From: Agromyces sp. CF514
Lineage (GTDB): Bacteria; Actinomycetota; Actinomycetes; Actinomycetales; Microbacteriaceae
Reading direction: 5' to 3'
Length of the DNA: 64,000 nucleotides
Assembly (NCBI RefSeq): GCF_900113185.1
Contig: NZ_FOZD01000001.1
Location: forward strand, 1,488,001-1,552,000
Of the stretch, positions 1 through 8,972 are shown in pieces. A model generated the notes under the pieces. The model was not told the DNA's origin. It made no database searches and worked only from the letters and a program-made list of their open reading frames with translations. Numbering within the stretch: the first letter of the stretch is position 1; each line of letters opens with the position of its first letter. A program made the translations under genes and the position numbers.

Positions 1-912
1 CAGAAGCCCGTGAGTCCGAACGTGCCCCTGAACATCGTGCTGGGCGGCCTCATCGGACTCGCGCTCGGCGTCGGCGCCGCCGTGTTGCGCGAGACCCTCG
101 ACACCCGCATCCGCAACGAGCGCGACCTCGAGCAGGTGACCGACACGCCCGTGATCGGCGGCATCGTGTTCGATCCGAAGGCCAAGGACCGCCCGCTCAT
201 CGTGCACGCCGACCCGCACTCGCCGCGGGCAGAATCCTTCCGCGCGCTGCGCACGAACCTCCAGTTCCTCGATGCGGGTCGGCCCGAGCGGTCGTTCGTG
301 GTCACGAGCTCGATCGAGTCCGAGGGCAAGTCCACGACGGCGGCGAACCTCGCGATCGCCCTGGCGGATGCCGGTGCGCGCGTGCTCCTCGTCGACGCCG
401 ACCTGCGTCGCCCGAAGGTCGCGTCGTACCTCGGCATCGAGGGCGCGGTCGGGCTCACCGACCTGCTCATCGGACGGGCCGAGCTGCAGGACGTGATCCA
501 GCCATGGGGCCGCAGCCAGATGTACGTGCTGCCCGCGGGGCGCGTGCCCCCGAACCCGAGCGAGCTGCTCGGGTCCGCGGCCATGGTCGGCATCATCTCC
601 GAACTCAACCGCGCGTTCGACGTCGTGCTCTTCGACGCGCCGCCGCTGCTGCCGGTGACGGATGCCGCGGTGCTGACGCGTGCCGCAGGCGGGGCGATCC
701 TCGTGGTCGCGGTCGGCCGAGCGCACAAGGGACAGGTCAAGGGCGCGTTCGCGGTGCTCGACAACGTCGACGCGAACGTCTCGGGCATCGTGCTGACGAT
801 GCTGCCGACGAAGGGCCCCGACGCCTACGGCTACGGCCGATACGGCTATGGCTACGGATACGGCTACGGATACGGGTACGCGCCGAAGGAAGAGACGGCG
901 GCCGGCGCGTGA
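1..912 (+). CDS. Polysaccharide BY-kinase (Wzc/CpsD-type), 5' end outside window
   Basis: The reading frame is open from base 1, so the N-terminal Wzz-like part is cut by the window edge. What remains is a membrane helix (about residues 8-26 counting from the GTG at 10) followed by the cytoplasmic bacterial tyrosine kinase domain. Walker A is SIESEGKST (about 101-109), Walker A' is VLLVDADLRRP (126-136) and Walker B is VVLFDAPP (205-212). The C-terminus is a tyrosine/glycine tail (about 273-290, alternating Y and G), the usual autophosphorylation cluster. The family controls chain length and export of capsule or exopolysaccharide. The next gene is the matching phosphatase and overlaps this one by 4 bases. 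The family call is secure; the polymer is unknown. Confidence 0.93.
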   Translation, partial: QKPVSPNVPLNIVLGGLIGLALGVGAAVLRETLDTRIRNERDLEQVTDTPVIGGIVFDPKAKDRPLIVHADPHSPRAESFRALRTNLQFLDAGRPERSFVVTSSIESEGKSTTAANLAIALADAGARVLLVDADLRRPKVASYLGIEGAVGLTDLLIGRAELQDVIQPWGRSQMYVLPAGRVPPNPSELLGSAAMVGIISELNRAFDVVLFDAPPLLPVTDAAVLTRAAGGAILVVAVGRAHKGQVKGAFAVLDNVDANVSGIVLTMLPTKGPDAYGYGRYGYGYGYGYGYGYAPKEETAAGA

Positions 913-1571
913 ACGTGCTCGTCGTGTGCACCGGCAACATCTGCAGGTCGCCCGTGGCCGAGCGGGTGCTCGCGGCACGGCTGGCCGCGGCGGGCATCGA
1001 CGACGTGCGGGTCTCGAGCGCCGGAACCAGCGCCCTGGTCGGCGAGCCGATGACGCCCGAGGCAGCGGACCTGGCGGTGCGACTCGGCGCGGACCCGACC
1101 GGGCACGCGGCCCGCAGGCTGACCGCGCAGCTGATCGAGGACGCCGACCTCGTGCTCACCGCGACCCGTGCGCATCGCGCGCAGGTCGCCGAACTCGTGC
1201 CCCGCGCGGCGCGCCGTGCCTTCACCCTCCGCGAGTTCGCCCGGGTGCTCGCCTTCCTCGCCGCCGACGGCGGGCTCGACACCGGCGACGACACGCCCGA
1301 TCCCGACTCGGTCGCGCAGCGACTCGGCGCGACGGTGCTCGCCTTGCAGGACTCCGGCAGCACGTCGCGCCTCCAACGGGCGACGGATGCCGCGGCACGA
1401 TCCCGCGGCCTCGCGCCGCCACCGCCAGACCCGAACGACGATGACATCCTCGACCCGTACGGCGCGCCCATCGCGATCTACGACGAGGCCGGACGATTGA
1501 TCGACGACGCCGTCGACTCGATCGTGTCCGCACTCGCCTCGTCGGTGTCGGGCGGTCGCGATGCCACGTAG
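909..1571 (+). CDS. Low-molecular-weight protein tyrosine phosphatase (Wzb-type)
   Basis: The GTG start overlaps the kinase stop (GTGA), so the two are translationally coupled. The 220-residue product begins almost directly with the phosphatase loop CTGNICRS (residues 7-14, Cys7 nucleophile, Arg13). A candidate general-acid DP pair lies at 182-183 (ILDPYG). It is longer than typical 150-residue LMW-PTPs, with an Ala/Arg-rich middle and a proline run (170-173) before the DP motif. Its expected role is to dephosphorylate the Tyr-rich tail of the upstream BY-kinase and so cycle polysaccharide polymerisation. Family identity is clear from the signature loop; the substrate is inferred from context. 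Confidence 0.93.
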   Translation: MNVLVVCTGNICRSPVAERVLAARLAAAGIDDVRVSSAGTSALVGEPMTPEAADLAVRLGADPTGHAARRLTAQLIEDADLVLTATRAHRAQVAELVPRAARRAFTLREFARVLAFLAADGGLDTGDDTPDPDSVAQRLGATVLALQDSGSTSRLQRATDAAARSRGLAPPPPDPNDDDILDPYGAPIAIYDEAGRLIDDAVDSIVSALASSVSGGRDAT

Positions 1572-2538
1572 CGAACTCTCGCGCAGCCACCGCCTCACCG
1601 CTCCGTGGGCGGTGGCGGCGATCGTGGTGTTCGTGGTCGTCGATGCGGTGCTCGTCTGGTGGGCGATCGCGTCGGTCCGCACCGAGCCCGGCGTCCCTCA
1701 GGAGGAGGTGCTGCCGACGATCCCGCCGCTTCCGACGACGACGGCCGATGCGTCGGATGCGGATGCGGATGCGACGGCGGAGGGCGCGACGCCGCCCGGC
1801 ACCGGATCATCGGCTCCGACCCGAGCGACTGCCACTCGCCCGACCGTCGTGATCGCCGCGCTCGACGCGAGTACGGCGTACCGCGGCACGACGGGGACCT
1901 GCCCGGGCGGCGGCGCCACGATCGAGCTGACCGTCGACGGCGGTGCGACGTGGAGCGCGGGCGTCACCGAGGGGCTGACCGACCTGCAGTCCGTCGAGGC
2001 GGTCGATGCCGACATCGTGACGATGGTCGCACGCGACGCGGCCTGCGCGATCGGCCGGTACCACAGCTACGTGCAGGGCATCGACTGGGAGCTGACCGGC
2101 GAACTGGAACCCACCTGGTACGCCGACGGCGAGCAGGCGATCGCCCCGACCGGTGCCTCGACGCCCTGCGGCGGGCCGATCGTCCAGCTCGCGGCCACCT
2201 CGGTCGCGTCGGCCGCCGTCGTCTGCAAGTCCGGGGGCGTGCTCACGACAGCGGATGCCGGAGCATCCTGGGCGGAGGCCGCCACCGCATCGGGAGCGAT
2301 CGCGATCGCCGCCCGTCCGACCGGGTACCTCGTCGCGGTGACGGGCGACGGATGCCGCGGCATCCGGATCGCCGCGATCGACACCGCCGCGAGCGGCTCG
2401 CCGTCGACGCCGGGAGCGTGCCTCGAGTCCGACGCCGCGCCGGGCGACATCGCTATCGACGTAGCCCCTGACGGCACCGTCTGGGCGTGGACCGGGGGAG
2501 TGCTGGCCCGATCGGCAGACGGAGGCGCGACATGGTGA
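1561..2538 (+). CDS. Membrane-anchored BNR/Asp-box repeat protein
   Basis: The 325-residue product has one N-terminal membrane helix (about 15-38), a Thr/Ala/Asp-rich spacer (50-95), then an extracytoplasmic domain. That domain carries three Asp-box (BNR) motifs: VDGGATW (125-131), ADAGASW (231-237) and SADGGATW (318-325). Such motifs mark sialidase-like beta-propellers, but no catalytic signature is recognisable. It starts 11 bases inside the phosphatase gene and its stop overlaps the wbaP-like start. The protein ends exactly on the third motif, which is odd for a propeller and may mean it is shortened. Function unknown; a role in surface polysaccharide assembly is suggested only by position. 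Confidence 0.75.
   Translation: MPRSELSRSHRLTAPWAVAAIVVFVVVDAVLVWWAIASVRTEPGVPQEEVLPTIPPLPTTTADASDADADATAEGATPPGTGSSAPTRATATRPTVVIAALDASTAYRGTTGTCPGGGATIELTVDGGATWSAGVTEGLTDLQSVEAVDADIVTMVARDAACAIGRYHSYVQGIDWELTGELEPTWYADGEQAIAPTGASTPCGGPIVQLAATSVASAAVVCKSGGVLTTADAGASWAEAATASGAIAIAARPTGYLVAVTGDGCRGIRIAAIDTAASGSPSTPGACLESDAAPGDIAIDVAPDGTVWAWTGGVLARSADGGATW
2350..2365. repeat. GGATGCCGCGGCATCC palindrome, copy 1
   Basis: A perfect 16-base palindrome inside the BNR-protein gene, encoding part of D-G-C-R-G-I. The same 16 bases occur at 17889-17904 and 32854-32869, and many half sites occur elsewhere. See the findings. Confidence 0.9.
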
Positions 2539-4004
2539 TGCGCCGCTTCTACGCCGCCGCGACGATGACGACCTCGGCCTGGTCGTCGCAGCTCGCCCGT
2601 CGCGTGCGCATCACCGACCTGCTCGTGCTGGTCTGGGTCGTGTTCGGCACGCAGATCGCATGGGTCGGTCTGGACTACAGCACTCCGGGCTTCAGCGGTT
2701 CACGCGCCGACGTCACCGTCAGTTACACCGTCGTCTCGTTCGTGATCGTCATCGCCTGGATGTTGGCCCTCGAGCTCTACGACACCAGGTCTCCACGGGT
2801 GCTCGGCGTGGGTTCGCAGGAGTATCGCGCCGTCGCGGACTCAGCCCTGCGTCTCTTCGGGCTCGTCGCGATCGCCGCGTTCCTCCTGAAGATCGACATC
2901 GGCCGCGGATACGTGCTCATCTCGTTCCCGCTGGGCGTGGTCGTGCTCATCTTCTCCCGGTGGATGTGGCGGCAGTGGCTCGGGGTCCAGCGTCGCAACG
3001 GGGAGTATTCGTCGCGGGTGCTGCTCGTCGGCTCGCGGGACTCGGTGATGGTGATCGCGCGCGAACTCGAGCGAACACCTGAAGCCGGCTATCGGATCGC
3101 CGGCGCGTGCGTTCCCGGACACGGCGAGGACCACCTGCCCGGCACGATGATCCCGGCTGAGTACGGGCTCGATCACGCGCTCGCCGTGATGCGCGACTTC
3201 GGTGCCGACACGATGGTGATCACGAGTTCGGACGAACTCGGACCAGAACGGGTGCGGGAGCTGAGCTGGGGACTCATCCCCGGGGCCGAGCACCTCGTCG
3301 TCGCGCCCAGCCTGATCGACATCGGCGGTCCGCGCATCCACACCCGCCCGGTCGCGGGCCTGCCGCTCATGCACATCGAGACGCCGAAGTTCGAGGGGCG
3401 CAAACTGGTTGCGAAGCGCGTGTTCGACCTGATCGTCTCCTTCGCGCTCATCGTCGTGCTGTCACCCGCGTTGGCGTTCGTCGCGATCGTGGTGAAGGCG
3501 ACGTCGCCGGGACCGATCTTCTTCAGGCAGTGGCGCATCGGCAAGGATGAGCGGCCGTTCAACATGCTCAAGTTCCGTTCCATGGCCGACGGGTCGGATT
3601 CGCAGCTTCGAGAGCTGATCGCGGCGCAGGGGACGGACAGCACTCCGCTGTTCAAGGTGGCCAACGACCCGAGGATCACGCCGATCGGGCGGTTCATCAG
3701 AAAGTACTCGCTCGACGAGCTCCCGCAGTTGTTCAACGTCTTCGGAGGTTCGATGAGCCTGGTCGGCCCGAGACCGCAGGTCGCCGCGGAAGTGGAACTA
3801 TACGACCGGGGGGCGCATCGTCGGCTCTTGGTGCAGCCCGGCATGACCGGACTCTGGCAGGTCAGTGGGCGATCGTCGCTCAGTTGGGAGGAGAGCGTGC
3901 GTCTCGACCTCTACTACGTGGAGAACTGGTCAATCACGGGCGACTTCGCGATCCTCTGGCGGACGTTCCGCGCGGTTCTGGCCCCGGGCTCCGAGACTGG
4001 GTAG
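2532..4004 (+). CDS. WbaP/WcaJ-type undecaprenyl-phosphate sugar-1-phosphate transferase (locus A)
   Basis: Priming enzyme that would transfer a sugar-1-phosphate from a nucleotide sugar to undecaprenyl phosphate at the cytoplasmic membrane. Start ATG 2532 is preferred because GGAGG (2521-2525) lies 6 bases upstream; an in-frame ATG at 2538 is possible. The 490-residue product has N-terminal membrane helices, a Rossmann-like central region, and the C-terminal transferase domain from about residue 294 (AKRVFDLIV). Within it are KFRSM (about 347), the DELPQL catalytic-core motif (about 394-399), SLVGPRPQ and PGMTGLWQVSGR. It overlaps the previous gene by 7 bases. A paralogue lies at 39400-40917. 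The sugar cannot be read from the sequence. Confidence 0.93.
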   Translation: MVMRRFYAAATMTTSAWSSQLARRVRITDLLVLVWVVFGTQIAWVGLDYSTPGFSGSRADVTVSYTVVSFVIVIAWMLALELYDTRSPRVLGVGSQEYRAVADSALRLFGLVAIAAFLLKIDIGRGYVLISFPLGVVVLIFSRWMWRQWLGVQRRNGEYSSRVLLVGSRDSVMVIARELERTPEAGYRIAGACVPGHGEDHLPGTMIPAEYGLDHALAVMRDFGADTMVITSSDELGPERVRELSWGLIPGAEHLVVAPSLIDIGGPRIHTRPVAGLPLMHIETPKFEGRKLVAKRVFDLIVSFALIVVLSPALAFVAIVVKATSPGPIFFRQWRIGKDERPFNMLKFRSMADGSDSQLRELIAAQGTDSTPLFKVANDPRITPIGRFIRKYSLDELPQLFNVFGGSMSLVGPRPQVAAEVELYDRGAHRRLLVQPGMTGLWQVSGRSSLSWEESVRLDLYYVENWSITGDFAILWRTFRAVLAPGSETG

Positions 4005-4007
4005 CGC

Positions 4008-5117
4008 GTGGGTGGTCTCATAGTGCACGAGTGGATTGAACCAACCGGTGGCTCGGAGAACGTACTCGAGCGATTTATCGCCTTGTATCCGGATAGCGAA
4101 GTGTTGTGTTTGTGGAACAACGCGGCGCATCGATTCGACGGCGCGCAGATTCGGGAATCGTGGCTGTCACGAACGCCGTTGCGTAGATCGAAAGCGCTAG
4201 CGCTTCCGGCCGCCGCGCTAGCTTGGCGTACCAGAAGTGAAGATGCGGAGTGGGTGCTCGTGAGCTCCCATGCATTCGCCCATCACGTGCGAACCAAGGC
4301 AGGGGATCCACGCACTCCGAAGCTTGTCTATGCGCACACGCCGGCTCGGTATCTTTGGGAGCCGGATCTTGATCCGCGAGGGAGTTCGCCGTTGTTTCGG
4401 GCCGTAGCGTCCCCACTACGCGGAATCGATGCAAGACGAGCCCAGGAAGCGACGAGTATCGTCGCCAACAGCATCTTCGTCGCGCAACGAGTTCGGCGGG
4501 CGTGGGGGAGAACCGCGAGCGTCATTTATCCTCCGGTTTCCGTAAAGGCAATTCAGGATCGCGACGCGTGGAGCCAGCGTCTCACCGACCAAGATCACGA
4601 TGTGCTCGCGAACCTGCCGGATGAGTTCATACTCAGCGCTTCTCGATTTGTCAGGTACAAGCGTCTGGAAGACGCCATTCGGATCGGCGAGATCACACGA
4701 ATGCCTGTGGTAATCGCCGGATCGGGGCCAGATAGCAGGTATCTCCGGCAAGCTGCGGAGCGTTCGGCCGCAGACGTGCGGTTTGTGGACCAACCATCGG
4801 ATTGGCTGCTCTACGCGTTGTACGAACGAGCGCTCGTGTTCGTGTTTACCGCGATCGAGGATTTTGGCATCATGCCGGTCGAGGCCATGGCCGCCGGTAC
4901 CCCCGTGATCGTCAACGCGATCGGGGGGGCACGAGAGCCAGTTGAGATGTTGGGAGGCGGTGCTGTCTTGCGAGACCACTCCGAAGCTGGGATACAGAGG
5001 GCGCTGAAGGACGCTCTTTCCACGGATCGGGACGCACTGTGGATGGGTGTCCAGGCGTTCGATGTCGAAGTGTTCGACGCGAACGTTGTTCGATGGCGGG
5101 AGGCCTCCATTGCCTGA
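4008..5117 (+). CDS. Glycosyltransferase family 4 (locus A)
   Basis: A GT-B fold transferase of 369 residues. It starts with GLIVHEWIEPTGGSE, the N-terminal nucleotide-fold strand with its glycine loop. It carries YVHTPARYLWEPD-like text (SVYAHTPARYLWEPDLD region, about 104-120) and the donor-binding EDFGIMPVEAMAAGTPVI segment (from about 282). Start is GTG 4008, 3 bases after the wbaP stop. The whole protein is clearly paralogous to the reverse-strand gene at 38209-39372, and both are adjacent to a WbaP-type gene. This suggests it adds the second sugar to the primed lipid. Its base composition is lower in GC than the left flank: this gene begins the low-GC segment. Confidence 0.88.
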   Translation: MGGLIVHEWIEPTGGSENVLERFIALYPDSEVLCLWNNAAHRFDGAQIRESWLSRTPLRRSKALALPAAALAWRTRSEDAEWVLVSSHAFAHHVRTKAGDPRTPKLVYAHTPARYLWEPDLDPRGSSPLFRAVASPLRGIDARRAQEATSIVANSIFVAQRVRRAWGRTASVIYPPVSVKAIQDRDAWSQRLTDQDHDVLANLPDEFILSASRFVRYKRLEDAIRIGEITRMPVVIAGSGPDSRYLRQAAERSAADVRFVDQPSDWLLYALYERALVFVFTAIEDFGIMPVEAMAAGTPVIVNAIGGAREPVEMLGGGAVLRDHSEAGIQRALKDALSTDRDALWMGVQAFDVEVFDANVVRWREASIA

Positions 5118-6234
5118 CGCAAGTGCAACCGACAAACTACGCGTCATTTTCGTCGAACACACTGGCCAACCCGGCGGTGGACAGCTCGGCATCGAGCGCT
5201 ACCTTGGTGCCGACAGCGGACACGATCGTCGAATTCTCTTCCTGGAGTCCGGCCCCGTCAGCCAACGGCTCTCGGATCAGTCAGTTCATGTTGAGACCTT
5301 GGGCGACCCAACCGGAAGGTGGTTCGGGCTCCTTCGGACGCCAAGACTGATCGCTCGCCTCCGACACAGTTCGTACGACGTGGTCGTTGCAAACAGCATG
5401 AAGGCCGCGACCGCCATGGTCCTTGCGCCGCGGGGCAATGGGGTACGGGTTCTCTACCTTCGAGACGATCTCAACCGAGAGCGACTTTCGGCTGTCCGGT
5501 GGTGGTTCCTGGCACGGGTGGTGGCGCGCAGCTTCGATGCGTTCCTTGCAAACTCAGCGTGGACGGCTTCCACCATTCCAGCGGCCCTTGGTGCGCGGCC
5601 TGTCCGGGTCGCCTATCCAGTGAGCGGGACCCGGTGCGGAGGTTCTCTCCCTGCGACACCTTCGGAGAGCCTTGCGATTCTCTCTCTGAGCCGAATCGCG
5701 GCGTGGAAGGGCACACATGTTCTCATCGAAGCATTAGGAATCCTCGAGGAACGGGGGGTGAGGTTTAAAGCCACCATTGCGGGCAGCGCGCTCTTTCAAA
5801 GCAAGAAATATGAGGAACAGGTCCGGCGGATGGCCGCCGCGCTCCGATCCGACGTTTCATTTGTAGGGCAGGTAAGCGATGTCACCACGCTTCTCAATTC
5901 CCACAACGTACTTGTGAGCTCAAACGTCACGCCGGAACCGTTTGGACAGGTCCTGATCCAAGGGATGAGTTCTGGGCTCGCGGTCGTGGCGACGAATATC
6001 GGCGGGCCCATCGAGATCACCGAAGGCGGCGTGAGTGGGCTGCTCGTCGAAGCGAATAGCGCCGAATCGCTTGCAGACGGGCTTCAGCAATTGAGCGAAG
6101 TGAAGTCGGTTCGGACTCGTTTCGTCGAGTCAGGGCGGCAAAGAGCCGCAGCGTTCGTGGACGAGGTGACCGTGCCGGCACTCGACGACGCAATTACTGA
6201 ACTTCATGCGTCTGTGATGCGGGGTAGAGGATGA
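5110..6234 (+). CDS. Glycosyltransferase family 4, TTG start
   Basis: A 374-residue GT-B transferase. I place the start at TTG 5110 because GGGAGG (5098-5103) lies 6 bases upstream and no in-frame ATG is near. The protein begins LPDASATDKLRVIFVEHTGQ, with a GGGQ loop shortly after. The C-terminal half shows a typical GT4 donor site: SLSRIAAWKGTHVLIEAL, then NVTPEPFGQVLIQGMSSG with the E-P-F-G-Q signature. It overlaps the previous gene by 8 bases and the next by 4, so it belongs to the same transcription unit. It probably adds one sugar to the lipid-linked repeat unit; donor and acceptor are unknown. Confidence 0.85.
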   Translation: MPDASATDKLRVIFVEHTGQPGGGQLGIERYLGADSGHDRRILFLESGPVSQRLSDQSVHVETLGDPTGRWFGLLRTPRLIARLRHSSYDVVVANSMKAATAMVLAPRGNGVRVLYLRDDLNRERLSAVRWWFLARVVARSFDAFLANSAWTASTIPAALGARPVRVAYPVSGTRCGGSLPATPSESLAILSLSRIAAWKGTHVLIEALGILEERGVRFKATIAGSALFQSKKYEEQVRRMAAALRSDVSFVGQVSDVTTLLNSHNVLVSSNVTPEPFGQVLIQGMSSGLAVVATNIGGPIEITEGGVSGLLVEANSAESLADGLQQLSEVKSVRTRFVESGRQRAAAFVDEVTVPALDDAITELHASVMRGRG

Positions 6235-7517
6235 GTTGGCGGGCCAATGCGTCGTTGGCCGAAGTGCAGCCGCGGCAGTCACTAACGAAACGTATAGCGG
6301 TCGGATTGATCTTCGCTTCGCTCGCGGTCAACGTCGTCGTTCCAAAAGCAGGCGTCAAGGTTGGCGACGTTCCAGTCACGGCAGGGACGATCATCTGCGT
6401 TTTGGCCCTCATCGTCGGCCTATTTGCGTTCCTCGCGGGCAGGCGAATCAATTTCACGCCTGTCACGACGTTGATCATGCTTCTTAGCGGGTATATGGGC
6501 GTCCGGAGCCTCATCGACTGGATGCTGGGAGAAGTCCGCATCGAGTACGTGTGGGGACTCGTCGTTGGCCCGATGCTTTTCGTCCTGGTCTCGAATGCCC
6601 TCACAACAAGCCGAGAAATCGAAATTGCGGTGAAGATCCTCGTGGTCGGGTTCGTGCTGGTGACCGCTTACGCGGTGCTCCAGTACATTCTTGGCGTAAA
6701 CGCAGTAGCGATCCCCGGAATCACGGTCAATCTCACTGACTATCAGACCGGTGCCGAATGGTACCTCCAGAAACACAATCGGGTTGGGTCAGGGTCGAAA
6801 CTTTTTTCCACGTATCAGAACGGCAATCTGCTAGGTGTTAACCTCTTGCTGATCTTCCCTGTCGTGTATGAGGTTGTGCGGCGCCAGTGGAAGCTTCCGG
6901 CGCTCGTCGCATTCGTTGCTGTTGCCATGCTTACGCTCTCCCGAAGCGCATGGCTGGGAGTGGCTGCGTACCTGGCATTTCGATTCGTCTTTACGAAGTC
7001 GGCCACCGCCGCCGCCGCCGCCGCTCGCATTTTCGCTGGTATTGCCCTGATCATCGCTGGCGCTGCACTCTTTGGTGCGTTTCCTCAGGTGACCGACAGA
7101 CTGTTCGGTTCGAACGTGGACTATCTAACGCGCCTTTCGGGACGGACGCCTCGCCTTACCCAACTAATTGAAAGTACGATCACTAATCCGATCGCCGTGT
7201 TCTTTGGCCCGCAAGGAATAAGCGAGTACGAGGGCGGTGCGTATGAGATCACCTACGCCGCGGTCTATCTGGCCGGCGGTCTCATCGCCTTGGCGTTGCT
7301 GGTTGCGATACTGGTTCGTTCAATTCACGGCCTCCTCAAGTCTGCTGACCGTGTGGCCTTAGGGGTGGGCTTTGGAATCACGGTCTACGCCGTTGCATCG
7401 TTTATCGAAGGTGGGTTCTGGCTGCCGCCGACGCCCTCCCTCTTCTGGATGATTCTGGGGTTGGGCTTCGCCGCGGCCGCGCAGCCCGGTGCAACGCTAT
7501 CGGCGAGGCGCGGCTAG
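6231..7517 (+). CDS. Wzy-like O-antigen polymerase/ligase family membrane protein (locus A)
   Basis: A 428-residue polytopic membrane protein with about ten to twelve hydrophobic helices. A periplasm-type loop around residues 160-200 contains FSTYQNGNLLGVNLLLIFP, a region typical of the O-antigen ligase/polymerase superfamily, followed by LTLSRSAWLG. The ATG overlaps the preceding stop (ATGA). Its expected role is outside the membrane, joining flipped lipid-linked repeat units into polymer. The 3' end overlaps the convergent gene at 7497-8534 by 21 bases. Polymerase rather than ligase is inferred because a Wzx gene is nearby and Gram-positive cells lack an LPS core. Confidence 0.82.
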   Translation: MSWRANASLAEVQPRQSLTKRIAVGLIFASLAVNVVVPKAGVKVGDVPVTAGTIICVLALIVGLFAFLAGRRINFTPVTTLIMLLSGYMGVRSLIDWMLGEVRIEYVWGLVVGPMLFVLVSNALTTSREIEIAVKILVVGFVLVTAYAVLQYILGVNAVAIPGITVNLTDYQTGAEWYLQKHNRVGSGSKLFSTYQNGNLLGVNLLLIFPVVYEVVRRQWKLPALVAFVAVAMLTLSRSAWLGVAAYLAFRFVFTKSATAAAAAARIFAGIALIIAGAALFGAFPQVTDRLFGSNVDYLTRLSGRTPRLTQLIESTITNPIAVFFGPQGISEYEGGAYEITYAAVYLAGGLIALALLVAILVRSIHGLLKSADRVALGVGFGITVYAVASFIEGGFWLPPTPSLFWMILGLGFAAAAQPGATLSARRG

Positions 7518-8534
7518 GCGCTCGTGATACACCGAAGCAAACTCCCGCCCGAGGAGGCTCCAGTTGCGCATGCGAAGATCCGGGTGGGAGTCTTTCTGGC
7601 GGCCACGGACGACTGCGAGCGTATCGAGTAGGTGCCGGGAACTCAGCGCTCCGCAATACAGATGCACCCATTGATCTCCGACTTCTGCTTTTAGGCGGGT
7701 GGACATAGGGGTCTCGGGCAAGAGGATAGGCCGGGACAGCGTGAGAGCGAGCATCGCTGCTCCAGAGTTATAGAGGTGTTCGTATGGCAGCACCACCAAT
7801 TCCGCAGAGCGAATAGACGTCGCGAGTTCCTCATCGGAGAGCAGCCTCGGGTCCACGTCGAGCCAGGGCTCACGGATTGAACTCTGCACGAGTGACTCGA
7901 CTAGTACGGCATCGTCCGAAGGCCCTACGATTCTCAGTCGGATCTGGCTATACGGTTGAGCGTCTCGAACTACGTCGACAAGGTGCTCGAGCCCTTTGTA
8001 GCGTCGTATATGCCCAAAGTTCACGATGAGGCCCTCATGCGGAGCGATCTCCGGGTAGCTGCCGAAGATCGGAGCGTAATCGCCATGGGGGATCACATAG
8101 ACTGGGCCATCGACGCTCGTCGCATCGATTGGATCCATCGCAATCCATGCTGTTGTCATCGCATCAAGGCGACGACCCAGCCGCTGACTCGTCTTCGACC
8201 ACTTCTCGTGCGGTTCGAGGTTGTGCAACGTTCGCACAATCGGTTCACGAGTCAACCGGAGCCTCGCCACTAGGGCTGAGGCAAGGACCGTTTTCACCAG
8301 ACTCTTGAGTGGCGATGTTTGGCTTCGTATGAGGTGTTCCGGCCAGTGCATGTGCAGAATGTCGTACTGCCCGAATATCGCCCGGTGCCAGGAGAACTCG
8401 AGTGGTGAGACTCCATCAGGCAGCGATTCGGCCAGAAGTCGTACGTAAGGGTTCGTTCCTTTACTCCAGATGACAGATTGCAAGACTCGAACCTGTGCCG
8501 AGGCGTTCGAAGGTGGCGATCCAGCGAGTTTCAT
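7497..8534 (-). CDS. Glycosyltransferase (GT4-like), reverse strand within locus A
   Basis: A 345-residue protein with GT-B features: an HMHWPEHL motif (about 57-64), RTLHNLEPHE, VIPHGDY, NFGHIRRYKGLEHL and VVLPYEHLYNSGAAMLAL. These last motifs align well by eye with the locus B transferase at 24925-26109 (HLHWPEL, VVLPYRAIQNSGSAILAL), so the two are paralogues. It is the only reverse-strand gene in the low-GC segment and overlaps the polymerase gene tail to tail. The start at ATG 8534 has only a weak upstream ribosome site (AAGTCC), so a nearby downstream start is possible. It probably adds a sugar to the locus A repeat unit. Confidence 0.8.
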   Translation of the reverse strand: MKLAGSPPSNASAQVRVLQSVIWSKGTNPYVRLLAESLPDGVSPLEFSWHRAIFGQYDILHMHWPEHLIRSQTSPLKSLVKTVLASALVARLRLTREPIVRTLHNLEPHEKWSKTSQRLGRRLDAMTTAWIAMDPIDATSVDGPVYVIPHGDYAPIFGSYPEIAPHEGLIVNFGHIRRYKGLEHLVDVVRDAQPYSQIRLRIVGPSDDAVLVESLVQSSIREPWLDVDPRLLSDEELATSIRSAELVVLPYEHLYNSGAAMLALTLSRPILLPETPMSTRLKAEVGDQWVHLYCGALSSRHLLDTLAVVRGRQKDSHPDLRMRNWSLLGREFASVYHERLAAPRR

Positions 8535-8972
8535 AGGACTTCAGTATGTGGTGGCCCAGCGCGGCGACACGGCATTCAGTTCGCGTGCTTTGCTAGATTC
8601 GAGGCGCGCGGCTGGTTCGCAGCCCGGGTCATTCATGGGGGATGAAATGGCGTGTGTAGTTAGTAGGGCCAGTCGGCTCGGGGGTCGGCGGTGCACGGGG
8701 TTGACAGCAGGTCGAGCGACTCAATCTGGTACCAGCTCGGACTCGGAGTATGTCCGCCGAACGCAAACCGGAATCAACTCGCCGCTTTGCGGCCAGAACT
8801 AGCTTCGCGAATCTGCTCACCCAAGGGGGACGACGTACGTGGCTAAGTATCTGGAGGCAGCGTCTGGCTGTTCTCGTAGGTTCTGGTCTAGGCGGCGTTC
8901 CTCGGTATTGAGCGCTCGATCGGCCTGCTGGATCGGGAGCAAGACCGGAGTACCGTCCACGAGGGAGCGCTC
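8535..8972. other. Intergenic region between divergent glycan genes, no gene seen
   Basis: About 440 bases separate the reverse-strand transferase from the forward pyruvyl-transferase-family gene, so promoters for both directions should lie here. A TTGACA box occurs at 8701-8706 on the forward strand, but I find no good -10 box at normal spacing. Reading frames here lack any recognisable protein motif and have no ribosome site. The region could be the remains of an older gene, but I see no homology that says so. Confidence 0.5.

Noticed and set aside
8470..8802. Possible 110-codon gene in the 8.5-9.0 kb gap
   Set aside because: It starts inside the reverse-strand transferase gene, has no ribosome site, and the product has no recognisable features.
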